Assembly (NCBI RefSeq): GCF_038006205.1
Contig: NZ_JBBOUU010000001.1
Location: 2,482,001 to 2,546,000, forward strand
Origin: Solibacillus sp. FSL R7-0668
GTDB lineage: Bacteria > Bacillota > Bacilli > Bacillales_A > Planococcaceae
Length of the DNA: 64,000 nucleotides
Direction of reading: 5' to 3'
The notes beneath the pieces were generated by a model. The model did no database searches and was not told the origin of the DNA. It saw only the letters and a list, made by a program, of their open reading frames with translations. This document shows positions 15,531 through 24,544 of the stretch, piece by piece (the first letter of the stretch is position 1; each line of letters starts with the position of its first letter). The translations under genes were made by a program, and so were the position numbers.

Positions 15531-15773
15531 ATGAGCAATATGTATAAAGTTATGGCATTCTGGACAGCTGTTTTCGCCGTTATGTTCTACCTTGGTGGTA
15601 TGAACGAGGTTTCGCTATTATTCGTAGGTAATACAGGATTATTTTTATTATTAGGCTTCTTAAATCTGTCAGAACGCATGTATCTATACATTTTCGGAGC
15701 TTACTTAACTGTTTTCTTCGCAGGATTCACGTATTTTACAACGTTCATGCACACTCCTGGTGGAGGACACTAA
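15531..15773 (+). CDS. yqgY: DUF2626 membrane protein YqgY
   Basis: This 80-residue protein has two or three membrane helices and the family-specific tract LSERMYLYIFGAYLTVFFAG, ending in PGGGH. It closely follows B. subtilis YqgY (DUF2626), which lies in the same neighbourhood. AAAGGAGG precedes the ATG. Function is not established. Confidence 0.85.
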   Translation: MSNMYKVMAFWTAVFAVMFYLGGMNEVSLLFVGNTGLFLLLGFLNLSERMYLYIFGAYLTVFFAGFTYFTTFMHTPGGGH

Positions 15774-15777
15774 TTAA

Positions 15778-15812
15778 AAAAACGACTGCTTCTAGTACGC
15801 AGTCGTTTTTTT
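15778..15812. terminator. Bidirectional terminator between yqgY and yqgX
   Basis: AACGACTGC (15781-15789) pairs with GCAGTCGTT (15799-15807), flanked by A and T runs on both sides, between convergent genes. Confidence 0.85.
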
Positions 15813-15817
15813 ATTTT

Positions 15818-16462
15818 TTAGAAGCCATTTAAAAACGGATTTTGATCCATTTCAGCAGCTGGTGTTGTATAGCCTCCATGACCCGGATAAATAATTGTAT
15901 CCTCAGGCAATGTGAGCAGTTTATCATGAATCGACTTCAGCAATACTTGCGTCGATCCCCCAATCAAGTCTGTACGACCTATACTTCGTTCAAACAATGT
16001 ATCCCCTACAATTGCAAAGCCATCTTCTTTAAAGATAAACGACACACTGCCTGGAGAATGTCCTGGTGTATGTACGACATCAAAGGTGAAATCACCAATC
16101 GTTAATTCCCCTTCTGCACGAAGAATATGCGCTTCGTCCGGTGCTTTTACAATGTAGTTTGGCAACTCAGCATATTTTCCAGAGCCGTTTTTGAGAGGAT
16201 CTGCTAACCAGTCCACTTCCTTTTCATGTACATATAACGGGAGCTCAAATACTTCTCGTAACGCCTCAACTGCCCCAATATGATCAAAATGTGTGTGCGT
16301 TAATAAAATCGCGAGCGGCTTTAGTCCATTATTTCGTAGCTCTTTTACAATACGTGTTCCTTCTTCACCTGGATCAAAAATTAAACAATCTTTATTCTTA
16401 TTACTGACAATATAGCAATTTGTTTGGATTGGTCCGAGTGGGTAAGTACGGATATTCAGCAT
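15818..16462 (-). CDS. yqgX: MBL-fold hydrolase YqgX (glyoxalase II-like)
   Basis: The 214-residue metallo-beta-lactamase fold protein carries the metal motif THTHFDH near residue 55, then GHSPGS near 133 and a Cys-free GDTLFERSIGR segment with the bridging Asp. YqgX-type enzymes are hydroxyacylglutathione hydrolase-like; in Firmicutes they are linked to bacillithiol-dependent methylglyoxal removal, but the exact substrate is uncertain. The GTG at 16471 is part of the GAGGTG site, so ATG 16462 is the start. Confidence 0.85.
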   Translation of the reverse strand: MLNIRTYPLGPIQTNCYIVSNKNKDCLIFDPGEEGTRIVKELRNNGLKPLAILLTHTHFDHIGAVEALREVFELPLYVHEKEVDWLADPLKNGSGKYAELPNYIVKAPDEAHILRAEGELTIGDFTFDVVHTPGHSPGSVSFIFKEDGFAIVGDTLFERSIGRTDLIGGSTQVLLKSIHDKLLTLPEDTIIYPGHGGYTTPAAEMDQNPFLNGF

Positions 16463-16634
16463 TTCTTTCACCTCAAATTGTGTTATAACGATCGTTTCTA
16501 GTGTACCATGACTTAAGTGTTCATATAAACGTCATTTTTAGTCCTCGACAAACGATTAGGAAACATTTACAATAAAAGAGGAATATTGTTGCGACATTAT
16601 TTGGAAACTAATGTCGAAAGGAGTGTCAATTTTC

Positions 16635-16814
16635 ATGAACTTATTAATGGTTATTTTTGGCTTAATTGCAATTTTTGGCGTAGTTGGCATATTCCAATCA
16701 ATCAAAGAAAAAAACCTCTTAGCTGTGTTATTTAACGCCGCTGCTGCAGGTGTTTTCGGTTGGTTCGTTATTATGACGATTCTCAATCAAGGTTATCCAC
16801 CAGTTAGTCACTAA
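16635..16814 (+). CDS. yqgW: DUF2759 membrane protein YqgW
   Basis: A 59-residue protein with two membrane helices and the family ending FGWFVIMTILNQGYPPV. It matches B. subtilis YqgW in sequence type and neighbourhood. An upstream in-frame ATG (16611) is less likely, because AAAGGAG lies between it and ATG 16635. Function unknown. Confidence 0.8.
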   Translation: MNLLMVIFGLIAIFGVVGIFQSIKEKNLLAVLFNAAAAGVFGWFVIMTILNQGYPPVSH

Positions 16815-16818
16815 TTGC

Positions 16819-16856
16819 AAAAAATACCCGCACATTTGTTGCGGGTATTTTTTTTG
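16819..16856 (+). terminator. Terminator after yqgW
   Basis: AAAATACCCGCA and TGCGGGTATTTT form a strong stem followed by a long T run. Confidence 0.85.
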
Positions 16857-16873
16857 TTCTTTATCATCCAAAG

Positions 16874-16901
16874 AAAAAAGCGCCCCCTAATTGGAGACGC
16901 T
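16874..16901 (-). terminator. Terminator after the LtaS-type gene
   Basis: On the minus strand AGCGTCTCC pairs with GGGGGCGCT (two G-U pairs) and is followed by six T. It lies just after the ltaS-type stop. Confidence 0.65.
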
Positions 16902-16906
16902 GTTAA

Positions 16907-18799
16907 TTATTTTTCCTCTACTGTTAGATTCCCCGTTTCAACATCATAGAAGCGTAGTAAATCGCCGTTAATAATTTGATCCGAATAGCCTAACTCTTTT
17001 GTTGCTCGCTCAATATATGGCTGACAGCCCGCGATGTCGACCTCTACGCCTGTTTCACGGTCATAGCATACTTCCCCAGCATAAACTACCTTATCCGTAA
17101 TAAATCGACCGTCACGGAATATTACAAAGTCCTCATGCTCCTCAGAGAATAAGTCTGCCCCTAACTGCATGTCCTTAGATGTGTCAATCCCTAATAAATG
17201 CAATAATGTTGGACGTAGATCTAATTGCCCTGAAACGGCTTCCATCACTTGTCCATCATTTGAGCCTGGAATATGGATGAAGAGCGGTACCGATTGTAAT
17301 AACGCACTGTCATAAGGCGTAATTTCCTCTTTCCCTAAATATTGCGCCATTGCTTTATTATGGTTTTCAGAAATCCCATAGTGGTCACCATACATGACAA
17401 TAATGGAGTTTTCATATAACCCTTGTTCTTTTAAATCCTCGAAAAACACCTTTACAGATTCATCTAAATAACGAACCGTTTGGAAATAACGATTTAATGT
17501 ACCTGAATTTGAATTGAATTCATTAATCATCACGTCTTCCGGATCTAAATAGAATGGATAGTGATTCGTTAATGTAATTAAACGGCTATAAAACGGCTGT
17601 GGCATTTCCTTCATCAATGCTGTTGATTGCTCAAAGAATGGGATATCCTTTAATCCCCAGTTCACTGAGTTCTCATCATTCACATTATAGGATTCAATAT
17701 CATAAAAGTTATCTAAATTGAATGAATTGTAAATCATGTCACGATTCCAGAATGATTTGTTGTTGGCATGCATGACATTTGTGTAGTAATCATTTTCGCC
17801 TAATCTTTCTGCAAATGAGTTGTACGTATTTTCACCATGTGTGAAGAATACCGCACCACGACCTAATCCGAATAATGAGTTTTCAAAAATAAACTCTGAA
17901 TCCGATGTTTTCCCTAAGCCTGTTTGGTGGTAGAAATTATTAAAATAATACGTGTCTTTATCCTGTGTTAATGAGTTTAAAAATGGTGTAATCACTTCGC
18001 CATTCATTTCATTGTTAATTACAAACGTCTGTAATGATTCTAATGACACCGCAATGACGTTACGCCCTTCATACTTACCAAACATTTGGACGTTTGGTTC
18101 TGCTTGATTGGCACGAACATAGTTGCTTACTTCGACTAATTCACTGCCGTCTGCTAACGCACGTTGCGCAGATGATTTTGATTGCACATAAATATCATAA
18201 AGATGATAGTTGTATGTCCCGATATTTTTCACTAATAATTCACGGTCAAATGCACGTGTTAATAATTGTGGACGCTCCGTTTCAGCTAACCCTAAGTTTA
18301 AAAATAAGACAGCTGTCGCCAATACAAAGTAAGCTTTACGAGCATCTTTGCGCACTGGCGTAACGTTTTGAACTTTCGGTAAATATTTCAATGCGATGAA
18401 AATGATGAATACATCGACAAAGTATAAAATATCGATCCAGTTAATAATAGCCGCAGCAGATGTCCCTAATTCCCCAAAGTTACTTGTTTGGAACAATACA
18501 GGCAATGTAACAAAGTCATTATAGAATCGGTAAAATGCTACATTCCCATAGAGAATTAACGCAAGTAAAATACTGCCGCCTACGATATAACGATTTTGAG
18601 CTTTTGGAGATTTAAAGAATAATGATAGACCGTAGAAAAATAACAAGAAGCTTAGCGGGTTAATGATTAAAATTAACATTTGCATCGCATTTTCTACATC
18701 CATATCAAAGCTAGTTACGTAGACAATAACCGTCTTAATCCAAGTTGCTATTACAGCAATCGCTAATATCGAATGTTTAGGCCACTTAAGACTTTTCAT
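16907..18799 (-). CDS. yqgS: LtaS-type polyglycerolphosphate synthase (YqgS-like)
   Basis: The 630-residue membrane enzyme polymerises glycerol phosphate for lipoteichoic acid. Five membrane helices occupy residues 1-190. The extracellular sulfatase-fold domain follows, with the catalytic Thr in GLGKTSDSEF near residue 300 and metal ligands in MYGDHYGISENHN near 475. A conserved E near 256 (AVSLESLQ) completes the site. Its position between yqgW and yqgQ matches B. subtilis yqgS, a minor LtaS paralogue. Whether it is the main LTA synthase here cannot be judged without the rest of the genome. Confidence 0.88.
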   Translation of the reverse strand: MKSLKWPKHSILAIAVIATWIKTVIVYVTSFDMDVENAMQMLILIINPLSFLLFFYGLSLFFKSPKAQNRYIVGGSILLALILYGNVAFYRFYNDFVTLPVLFQTSNFGELGTSAAAIINWIDILYFVDVFIIFIALKYLPKVQNVTPVRKDARKAYFVLATAVLFLNLGLAETERPQLLTRAFDRELLVKNIGTYNYHLYDIYVQSKSSAQRALADGSELVEVSNYVRANQAEPNVQMFGKYEGRNVIAVSLESLQTFVINNEMNGEVITPFLNSLTQDKDTYYFNNFYHQTGLGKTSDSEFIFENSLFGLGRGAVFFTHGENTYNSFAERLGENDYYTNVMHANNKSFWNRDMIYNSFNLDNFYDIESYNVNDENSVNWGLKDIPFFEQSTALMKEMPQPFYSRLITLTNHYPFYLDPEDVMINEFNSNSGTLNRYFQTVRYLDESVKVFFEDLKEQGLYENSIIVMYGDHYGISENHNKAMAQYLGKEEITPYDSALLQSVPLFIHIPGSNDGQVMEAVSGQLDLRPTLLHLLGIDTSKDMQLGADLFSEEHEDFVIFRDGRFITDKVVYAGEVCYDRETGVEVDIAGCQPYIERATKELGYSDQIINGDLLRFYDVETGNLTVEEK

Positions 18800-19119
18800 A
18801 TCCTATACATCCTTTCTCCAGTAGTACTCTAATTTATATATTAATAAAATAACATGCTAATGAAAACAAAGTTTATCTTAATCCTTTTTGTAACGGTGTG
18901 CAACATAAATTCACACCACAACAAAAAAACACTTTCAGATAAGTTATTCTGTTACACACATTAATAGTTAGTACGTTTGAAAGAAAAAGAGGTTTCACAA
19001 AATAGTAAAACAGCGAATTTCACCGCTGTTTTAAGGAATATTTGCTTCAAACACTTTTATTCCTTGCCTAACAAATAACAAAGTAAGATAGAACTCTTCA
19101 AAAATGCAGCATTTCGTCG
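18800..19119. other. Intergenic region with a hairpin
   Basis: No gene is seen in these 320 bases. AAAACAGCG (19007-19015) pairs with CGCTGTTTT (19024-19032). This is the likely terminator of the leftward yqgN-yqgQ transcript. The AT-rich stretch 18,820-18,960 should contain the promoter of the LtaS-type gene, but I cannot pick it out. Confidence 0.55.
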
Positions 19120-19323
19120 TTAGTGTTTTTCCATTTTCAGTCTTTGCTCTTCTTGTCGTAAGATTAATAACGCCATTTGAAAATCTTTTGTATCAATAAA
19201 TTTCGATCGATACAGCTCCTTCACTTCATCTTCCATTAAGTGTAAGTCACCAATTCGATCCTTCGTATAAATGTATATGCCATATTGCTTTAATAAGTGA
19301 ATAATATCTAACATTGATTGCAT
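19120..19323 (-). CDS. yqgQ: DUF910 protein YqgQ
   Basis: A 67-residue helical protein (YGIYIYTKDRIGDLHLMEDE and a C-terminal LILRQEEQRLK), the pattern of the YqgQ/DUF910 family. ATG 19323 has GGAGG 8 bases upstream and lies 16 bases from yqgN. The family is conserved in Bacillales and was seen as a three-helix bundle structurally; its function is unknown. Confidence 0.8.
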   Translation of the reverse strand: MQSMLDIIHLLKQYGIYIYTKDRIGDLHLMEDEVKELYRSKFIDTKDFQMALLILRQEEQRLKMEKH

Positions 19324-19339
19324 CCGTCTGTCCTCCAAA

Positions 19340-19906
19340 TCATTGCCCACAATTCATACAATTGTGCTCTCCTACTATTATATGTACCGGCAAATCATGT
19401 GATTCTCGCGGTACTTCGTTTATTACTTGTTCTTCAAATGCCAGGGCGATTTTCATCCCTGTATAATGCTGTAAATAGCGGTCGTAATAGCCCCCACCAA
19501 ATCCAATACGATAGCCCCTTTTATCAAAAACGACACCCGGTACAATGATGACATCCATCTGTTGCTTTTCCACCGGCTCACAAAGGGCTGGAATCGGTTC
19601 TAAAATATTTTGATAAGCCCGTTCTGTTTGAGCAAACGTATCGATTTCGTAAAATTGCATAGTACGATCGGATGCATTGCATTTTGGGACAGCGACTTTT
19701 TTATTCATTTTCCACAATTGCTCAATTATAAAACTTGTATCCACTTCTGGTTTGTTAGATAAAGTAATACCGATTGTCGTCGCCTGAATAATGGCCGACT
19801 GTTGCAATAAATTTTGTGCAATCGCATAGGAGCGCTCCCGATACTGCTGATAGGGCATATTATTTAGTTGCTGCAAAACGGAATTTCGAAGCTGTTTTTT
19901 ATCCAT
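19340..19906 (-). CDS. yqgN: 5-formyltetrahydrofolate cyclo-ligase YqgN
   Basis: The 188-residue enzyme converts 5-formyl-THF to 5,10-methenyl-THF with ATP, recycling folate. The diagnostic GFGGGYYDRYL occurs near residue 130, followed by a conserved ALAFEEQ strand. The start ATG 19906 has a GGGGGA site upstream. Synteny with rpmG and yqgQ is as in B. subtilis. Confidence 0.92.
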   Translation of the reverse strand: MDKKQLRNSVLQQLNNMPYQQYRERSYAIAQNLLQQSAIIQATTIGITLSNKPEVDTSFIIEQLWKMNKKVAVPKCNASDRTMQFYEIDTFAQTERAYQNILEPIPALCEPVEKQQMDVIIVPGVVFDKRGYRIGFGGGYYDRYLQHYTGMKIALAFEEQVINEVPRESHDLPVHIIVGEHNCMNCGQ

Positions 19907-20010
19907 GCTAATCCCCCATTTCAAGTAAGAACAACAGAATTCATTTAAAAGCTAGTATCATTCTTCACCATCACGTAAAGAATCATAATAACATTTAACA
20001 AAAATGCATA

Positions 20011-20042
20011 TAAAAAGCCAAAACCAACAAGTGGCTTTGGCT
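20011..20042 (-). terminator. Terminator after rpmG
   Basis: On the minus strand AGCCAAAGCC pairs with GGTTTTGGCT around a short loop and is followed by TTTTTAT. Confidence 0.75.
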
Positions 20043-20055
20043 AATTGAGCGATTA

Positions 20056-20205
20056 TTACTTTGTTTCACGGTGAAGAGTGTACTTCTTCTCGCGAGAGCA
20101 ATATTTTTTAAGTTCAAGACGCTCTGGATTGTTACGCTTGTTCTTTTTAGAAATGTAGTTACGTTCGCCGCAGTCTGTGCAAGCTAAAGTAATGTTTACG
20201 CGCAT
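20056..20205 (-). CDS. rpmG: 50S ribosomal protein L33
   Basis: The 49-residue protein starts [19 protein letters not shown] and ends [10 protein letters not shown], a full-length bacterial L33. One CxxC (CTDC) is intact. The second Cys pair is reduced to a single Cys in KKYCSREK, so it is a partly Cys-depleted form. It is a component of the large ribosomal subunit. A GGGAGGGT-like site precedes the ATG. Confidence 0.92.
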   Translation of the reverse strand: MRVNITLACTDCGERNYISKKNKRNNPERLELKKYCSREKKYTLHRETK

Positions 20206-20367
20206 TATTAACCCTCCCACTCTAAATTAAGAATATAAATTTATTTGAGCATGATTTATACGACTTACCCATTATAACATACTCTCCAAAAAAATCTAGC
20301 ATGATTTATTATTAACTTTTGATATGGTAAAATAAATTTTAGAATAGCTTTGCAGGGGGTATACATA

Positions 20368-20826
20368 ATGGAAATTTCATCGATTTTAATGATTGTCGGT
20401 ATCGTTATCATCATCTTATCCTTATTTATGAAAGATAAGTCATCTAAAATTGAAAAGGAATTAGATGATTTATCCATTAATATTTATCAAGAAACAAATT
20501 CTTTAAAGCGCCGTATTAAAACATTAGAAGAGGAATTGCTTGTTGAGCCAAACTTCCAAGTAAAATCACCAAACGGCAATCAAAAAAAGCAGCAAGAGGC
20601 CATGCAGTCATTTCAACAGATAGCCGCGCAAGTTAAGGCGTCACAAAGCTATGGTGCTCCATCACAAAATGCACCTAAAGCGAGCAATAAACCGATTAAC
20701 GGCATATTAGTAAGCCAGGTGTTAGCGCTCAATGGACAGGGCCTATCAATCGACGAAATTAGTAAGCGCTCTACCCTTTCACATGCTCAAATTCAGGCGA
20801 TTATTGCAAACGGAGGCATCCAATGA
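20368..20826 (+). CDS. SwrB-like membrane-anchored protein
   Basis: A 152-residue protein with one N-terminal membrane helix (SILMIVGIVIIILSLFM), a coiled-coil (about 25-60), a low-complexity Gln/Ser region and a C-terminal small helical domain (ALNGQGLSIDEISKRSTLSH) like the ends of SwrB/YlxL proteins. The TTG at 20350 lies in the ribosome site GCAGGGGGT, so ATG 20368 is the start. It overlaps the next gene by four bases (ATGA). A role in motility would be inference by resemblance only. Confidence 0.55.
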   Translation: MEISSILMIVGIVIIILSLFMKDKSSKIEKELDDLSINIYQETNSLKRRIKTLEEELLVEPNFQVKSPNGNQKKQQEAMQSFQQIAAQVKASQSYGAPSQNAPKASNKPINGILVSQVLALNGQGLSIDEISKRSTLSHAQIQAIIANGGIQ

Positions 20827-21338
20827 AAAAGTCTATGCGTGCATTCGGTATCGGCGTGTTTTTAACAGGGGCTGTCTTTGCTAGCTATGAGCAATTATTC
20901 CCTGATCAACAAGCGAAGGATACAAAAGTGCTTGAAAAACAGGTAAAGCAATTTGAGCAGCAAATCGAAAAATTAAATAAGCAACTGGCCGCGCAAGAGA
21001 CAACCGAAACGAGCGAAGCCAAACAACAAAAGGAAGAAAATACTACCAATCAGTCACCAAATACGGACGAAAAAACAAGTAAAGATAAAGTAGCATCCTC
21101 AGAGGCTTCAACAGAAAATATTACGGAAGCAACAATCTACATATATGAAGATGTTTCAATCTATACCATTGGCCAGCAAGCAGAGGATTTAGGCATTGTC
21201 AAAAATGGTCGTGAATTGGAACTTTTCTTAGCAAAGCCCGAATATTCACGTTCGATCCAAAAAGGGGCATTTGATTTGCGCTCTGATATGACGATTGAAG
21301 AAATCGCCAAAACACTAACTGGCAAAAAGCTAGAATAA
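20823..21338 (+). CDS. YceG/MltG-like C-terminal domain protein, membrane anchored
   Basis: A 171-residue protein with an N-terminal helix (AFGIGVFLTGAVFASYEQLF), a coiled-coil and a Thr/Glu/Lys-rich linker. A C-terminal segment (EDLGIVKNGRELELFLAKPE, then QKGAFDLRSDMTIEEIAKTL) matches the LysM-like part of MltG/YceG endolytic transglycosylases. The catalytic domain of MltG is absent, so it is a short paralogue and not an active transglycosylase. Confidence 0.65.
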   Translation: MKKSMRAFGIGVFLTGAVFASYEQLFPDQQAKDTKVLEKQVKQFEQQIEKLNKQLAAQETTETSEAKQQKEENTTNQSPNTDEKTSKDKVASSEASTENITEATIYIYEDVSIYTIGQQAEDLGIVKNGRELELFLAKPEYSRSIQKGAFDLRSDMTIEEIAKTLTGKKLE

Positions 21339-21342
21339 AATC

Positions 21343-21376
21343 AGGTGGTAGAATTTTCACATTCTATCACCTTTTT
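21343..21376 (+). terminator. Strong terminator after the YceG-like gene
   Basis: AGGTGGTAGAAT pairs with ATTCTATCACCT around a 6-base loop and is followed by TTTTTT. Confidence 0.9.
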
Positions 21377-21524
21377 TCGTTTCAAAACACGTTGCTTCAC
21401 TTATAACCTATTTTTATTATGTACATAAAAATAATGCATTATCTTTCTGAGAATAGGTCGACTATACTAAATGGTAATTATTGTACAAAAATTTGTCATA
21501 TTTTTATCGATTGAAGGGATATTT

Positions 21525-22736
21525 GTGGAATACATAAAAAAAGGAACAAAAGAGTTTACATTTACGAATTTGGCATTGTTTGCGGCTGGATTTATAACAT
21601 TTGCTAATCTATATAGTACACAGCCGCTCATGCCTCAATTCACAAAAGATTACGGGATTTCACCGGCAGTCGCCAGTTTATCATTATCGGTAACGACTAG
21701 TATGCTCGCATTTAGTTTACTCTTATTCGGGTCATTGTCAGAAGCTTGGGGACGAAAAAAATTAATGACCGTTTCCATTTTTGTTGCATCCCTTCTAACA
21801 ATCGTACTTGCATTTTCTCCTAATTTTGAAATGCTTCTTTTATTACGTCTTGTACAGGGATTTGTTTTTGCAGGAGTACCCGCCATTGCTATGGCCTATT
21901 TAGGGGAAGAAATGGAGCCTGCAAGTCTTGGGGCTGCAATGGGACTATACATTAGTGGAAACGCAATTGGTGGGCTATCAGGGCGCGTCATCATGGGCAC
22001 GATGACACATTATTTTGATTGGCATATCGGTATGCTTGTGCTCGGCATGCTCAGCTTAATCATTTGTGCGTATTTCGTTTGGGCATTGCCACAATCAAAG
22101 CATTTTACAGCTCAACCATTACAATTTTTAACTTTAACGAAATCATTATTACACCATATAAAAAACGGCAAGCTCCTCTGTTTATTTGGAATTGGCTTTA
22201 CGCTGATGGGGAGCTTTGTCACGATGTTCAACTATATAGGCTTCAAGCTAGTTGAGCCTCCGTACAATTTAAGCACGGTAATCGTCGGCTGGATTTTTGT
22301 TGTTTATTTAGTTGGTTCATGGAGTTCCGCATGGTTTGGGACTTTATCGGATCGTTTTGGTCGTCAGAATGTTTTATATAGCGGGGTAGTTATTATGTTA
22401 AGCGGTGCTTTGCTCACAATGCCCCATAGTTTATGGATCAACATTATCGGACTTGTTATTTTTACTTTCGGCTTTTTTGGCTCTCACTCAACCGCGAGTG
22501 CATGGGTATCAGCTACCGCAAAAAAAGATAAGGCTCAGGCATCTTCCCTATACTTATTTGCTTATTACATCGGATCAAGCATCGGGGGAACGGCTGGTGG
22601 TGTGTTTTGGTCAACGTTTAGCTGGACAGGTGTCATATTATTTATAACAAGCGCTCTTGTTCTTACACTCGTTTTAACTGCCGTAATTCAAATCATCACT
22701 TCAAGCAAAAAAGTTCATTCTGAAATAACTCTATAA
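21525..22736 (+). CDS. MFS efflux transporter (YnfM/YgaY-like)
   Basis: The 403-residue protein has 12 predicted membrane helices and the MFS loop motif GSLSEAWGRKK after helix 2, with a second copy GTLSDRFGRQN in the C half. The extracytoplasmic start includes ANLYSTQPLMPQF, typical of the YnfM-like drug/sugar efflux branch. The open frame begins at 21471, but GTG 21525 has GAAGGGA 7 bases upstream and is preferred. The substrate is unknown. Confidence 0.85.
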   Translation: MEYIKKGTKEFTFTNLALFAAGFITFANLYSTQPLMPQFTKDYGISPAVASLSLSVTTSMLAFSLLLFGSLSEAWGRKKLMTVSIFVASLLTIVLAFSPNFEMLLLLRLVQGFVFAGVPAIAMAYLGEEMEPASLGAAMGLYISGNAIGGLSGRVIMGTMTHYFDWHIGMLVLGMLSLIICAYFVWALPQSKHFTAQPLQFLTLTKSLLHHIKNGKLLCLFGIGFTLMGSFVTMFNYIGFKLVEPPYNLSTVIVGWIFVVYLVGSWSSAWFGTLSDRFGRQNVLYSGVVIMLSGALLTMPHSLWINIIGLVIFTFGFFGSHSTASAWVSATAKKDKAQASSLYLFAYYIGSSIGGTAGGVFWSTFSWTGVILFITSALVLTLVLTAVIQIITSSKKVHSEITL

Positions 22737-22737
22737 A

Positions 22738-22785
22738 AAAAACAGTACTTAAAGTCTTCTCGACTTTAAGTACCGCTTCTTTTTA
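22738..22785. terminator. Bidirectional terminator
   Basis: GTACTTAAAGTC (22745-22756) pairs with GACTTTAAGTAC (22762-22773), with T runs outward on both strands, between convergent MFS and degV genes. Confidence 0.9.
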
Positions 22786-23634
22786 TTCACGAACCCAAGT
22801 TAATCCAAGTGTTCCCTCACCAGCATGCACGCCGACACATGCCGACAGTGGTGTTGGGGTAAATGTAATGGATGGGAATAATTGTTGTAGCTCTTTTTTC
22901 CACTCCATCGCGCCTTGTTCATTATTACAGTTAATAATGGCTACCTCGTTCACGGTTGACTTTGCCATAGCACGCTGTAATTTTTCAATGACTGCTTTTT
23001 TGGCACGCTTATCAGCACGTACCTTTTGGACGACCTCTACGCCACCTTCTTTATTGTACTCTATTACTAATTTAATATTTAATAGATTACTTAAAAACAT
23101 TGCTGTTCCAGAAACACGACCACTTTTGTGAAGTTGCTCTAAGCTTTCTGGAATAAATGCTAGCTCGGCCTTTTCGCGCATCGCTAAAATTTGCTCAACA
23201 ATTTGCTCTGGCTCTAGCCCTTGTTTTTCTAATTTCATCCCTTTTTCAAGCATCGCCTGCATTGGGTACGAACCGATTAATGAATCGATTGGATAGTTTT
23301 TAAAACCAGCTTGCTCGGCAGCCATTGGCGAGCTTGCGACAGTACCCGATAAACGCTCAGACGTATGAATCGCAATTGCACAATCATAGCCTTGTTGTTT
23401 TAACTGCTCATATAATGCTACATGCTCCCCAAAAGCTGGTTGTGACGTTTTCGGATGTATATTGGCATTGCGTAATTTTTCATAAAATTCATCATGTGTC
23501 ATATCAATTGTTTCACGTAATGCGCCCTCTTCAAAAACAATATTTAAAGGTAATACGTGAATATTATGTTTTTTAATAAAGTCCGGCGATAACAACGCTG
23601 CCGTATCTGTAACCCATGCAATCTTTTTAGTCAT
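22783..23634 (-). CDS. DegV family fatty-acid binding protein
   Basis: The 283-residue protein has the DegV/FakB fold: WVTDTAALLSPDF at the N-terminus, a lipid-site HTSERLSGTVASS near residue 93, and SGRVSGT near 172. DegV/FakB proteins bind a fatty acid and present it to FakA kinase for phosphorylation. No fakA is nearby. ATG 23634 follows GAGGGG; the upstream TTG overlaps that site and is rejected. Confidence 0.85.
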   Translation of the reverse strand: MTKKIAWVTDTAALLSPDFIKKHNIHVLPLNIVFEEGALRETIDMTHDEFYEKLRNANIHPKTSQPAFGEHVALYEQLKQQGYDCAIAIHTSERLSGTVASSPMAAEQAGFKNYPIDSLIGSYPMQAMLEKGMKLEKQGLEPEQIVEQILAMREKAELAFIPESLEQLHKSGRVSGTAMFLSNLLNIKLVIEYNKEGGVEVVQKVRADKRAKKAVIEKLQRAMAKSTVNEVAIINCNNEQGAMEWKKELQQLFPSITFTPTPLSACVGVHAGEGTLGLTWVRE

Positions 23635-23963
23635 TTTAAAGCCCCTCAAATTTTTTTAGTGGATATGAGCCTTACATACATTCAAAGCAGCTCCACAAAA
23701 GAAAAGATTGTCTTGACGTCTCATCACGAAAAAACACCTTTTTCTAACCTTCAAACAATGTAAGCGGATTCACATGAGGGACATAGTGACATATGTCATA
23801 TTGTCAGAAAAAAATTATATTCCAGACAATATTTCGACACGCTTTTCCTAGGTTTTTCTTAGCTTAATAGAGGATAATTATTTTACAGACAATAATTTTT
23901 CTTGTACGATAAAATTGCATAAAAAATTCCACACTAAATTTTCTTCGCAAAGGAGATTTTTTT
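23635..23963. promoter_or_regulatory. Intergenic region with a 26-bp imperfect palindrome
   Basis: The core TGACATATGTCA (23787-23798) is perfect, and the symmetry extends to 23780-23805 with GACA/TGTC at the ends. It lies between divergent degV and glutathione peroxidase genes and could be an operator. The 11 bases CAGACAATATT/CAGACAATAAT occur near 23823 and 23886. No other gene is seen. Confidence 0.45.
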
Positions 23964-24440
23964 ATGAATATTTACGATATTCCTGTTAACAATGAAAAAG
24001 GAGAATCCTATCAATTAGATGTGTATCAAGGTCAAGTACTGTTAATTGTTAATACGGCAAGTAAATGTGGGTTTACCAAGCAATTTACACAACTAGAAGC
24101 TCTTTATGCAAAATATAAAGAGGATGGCTTCGTTGTTTTGGGTTTCCCTTCCGATCAATTTAAGCAGGAACTCGAAACTGGTGAAGAAGCGGCTAATTTT
24201 TGTCGCCTCGATTATGGCGTAACCTTCCCGATGCATGAATTGATTAAAGTAAATGGTGCAGAGGCACACCCATTGTTTCAATATTTAACTGCCGAAACGA
24301 AAGGTTTTCTTGGACAAGCAGTAAAATGGAACTTCACAAAATTTCTCGTTGATCGTGATGGCAAAGTTGTAAAACGCTATGCCCCACAGGATAATCCACT
24401 CAAAGCAGAACAAGAAATTACAAAGCTTTTAAAGAAATAA
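23964..24440 (+). CDS. Glutathione peroxidase-family thiol peroxidase
   Basis: The 158-residue enzyme reduces peroxides. The catalytic Cys35 is in NTASKCGFT, Gln65 is in PSDQF and Trp122-Asn123 is in [12 protein letters not shown]. It is the Cys form, not seleno. The second Cys often found as PCNQF is replaced by Ser, although Cys80 remains. Such bacterial enzymes usually use thioredoxin. AAAGGAG precedes the ATG. Confidence 0.92.
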   Translation: MNIYDIPVNNEKGESYQLDVYQGQVLLIVNTASKCGFTKQFTQLEALYAKYKEDGFVVLGFPSDQFKQELETGEEAANFCRLDYGVTFPMHELIKVNGAEAHPLFQYLTAETKGFLGQAVKWNFTKFLVDRDGKVVKRYAPQDNPLKAEQEITKLLKK

Positions 24441-24544
24441 ATGTTGCCAGAGCTTTTTAGATGACGAAAAAGTAGTTTACGCGTATACTATCAGTAATAT
24501 GTACGCAAGACATATATTAAATTCAACATTAGGAGTGTTATATT

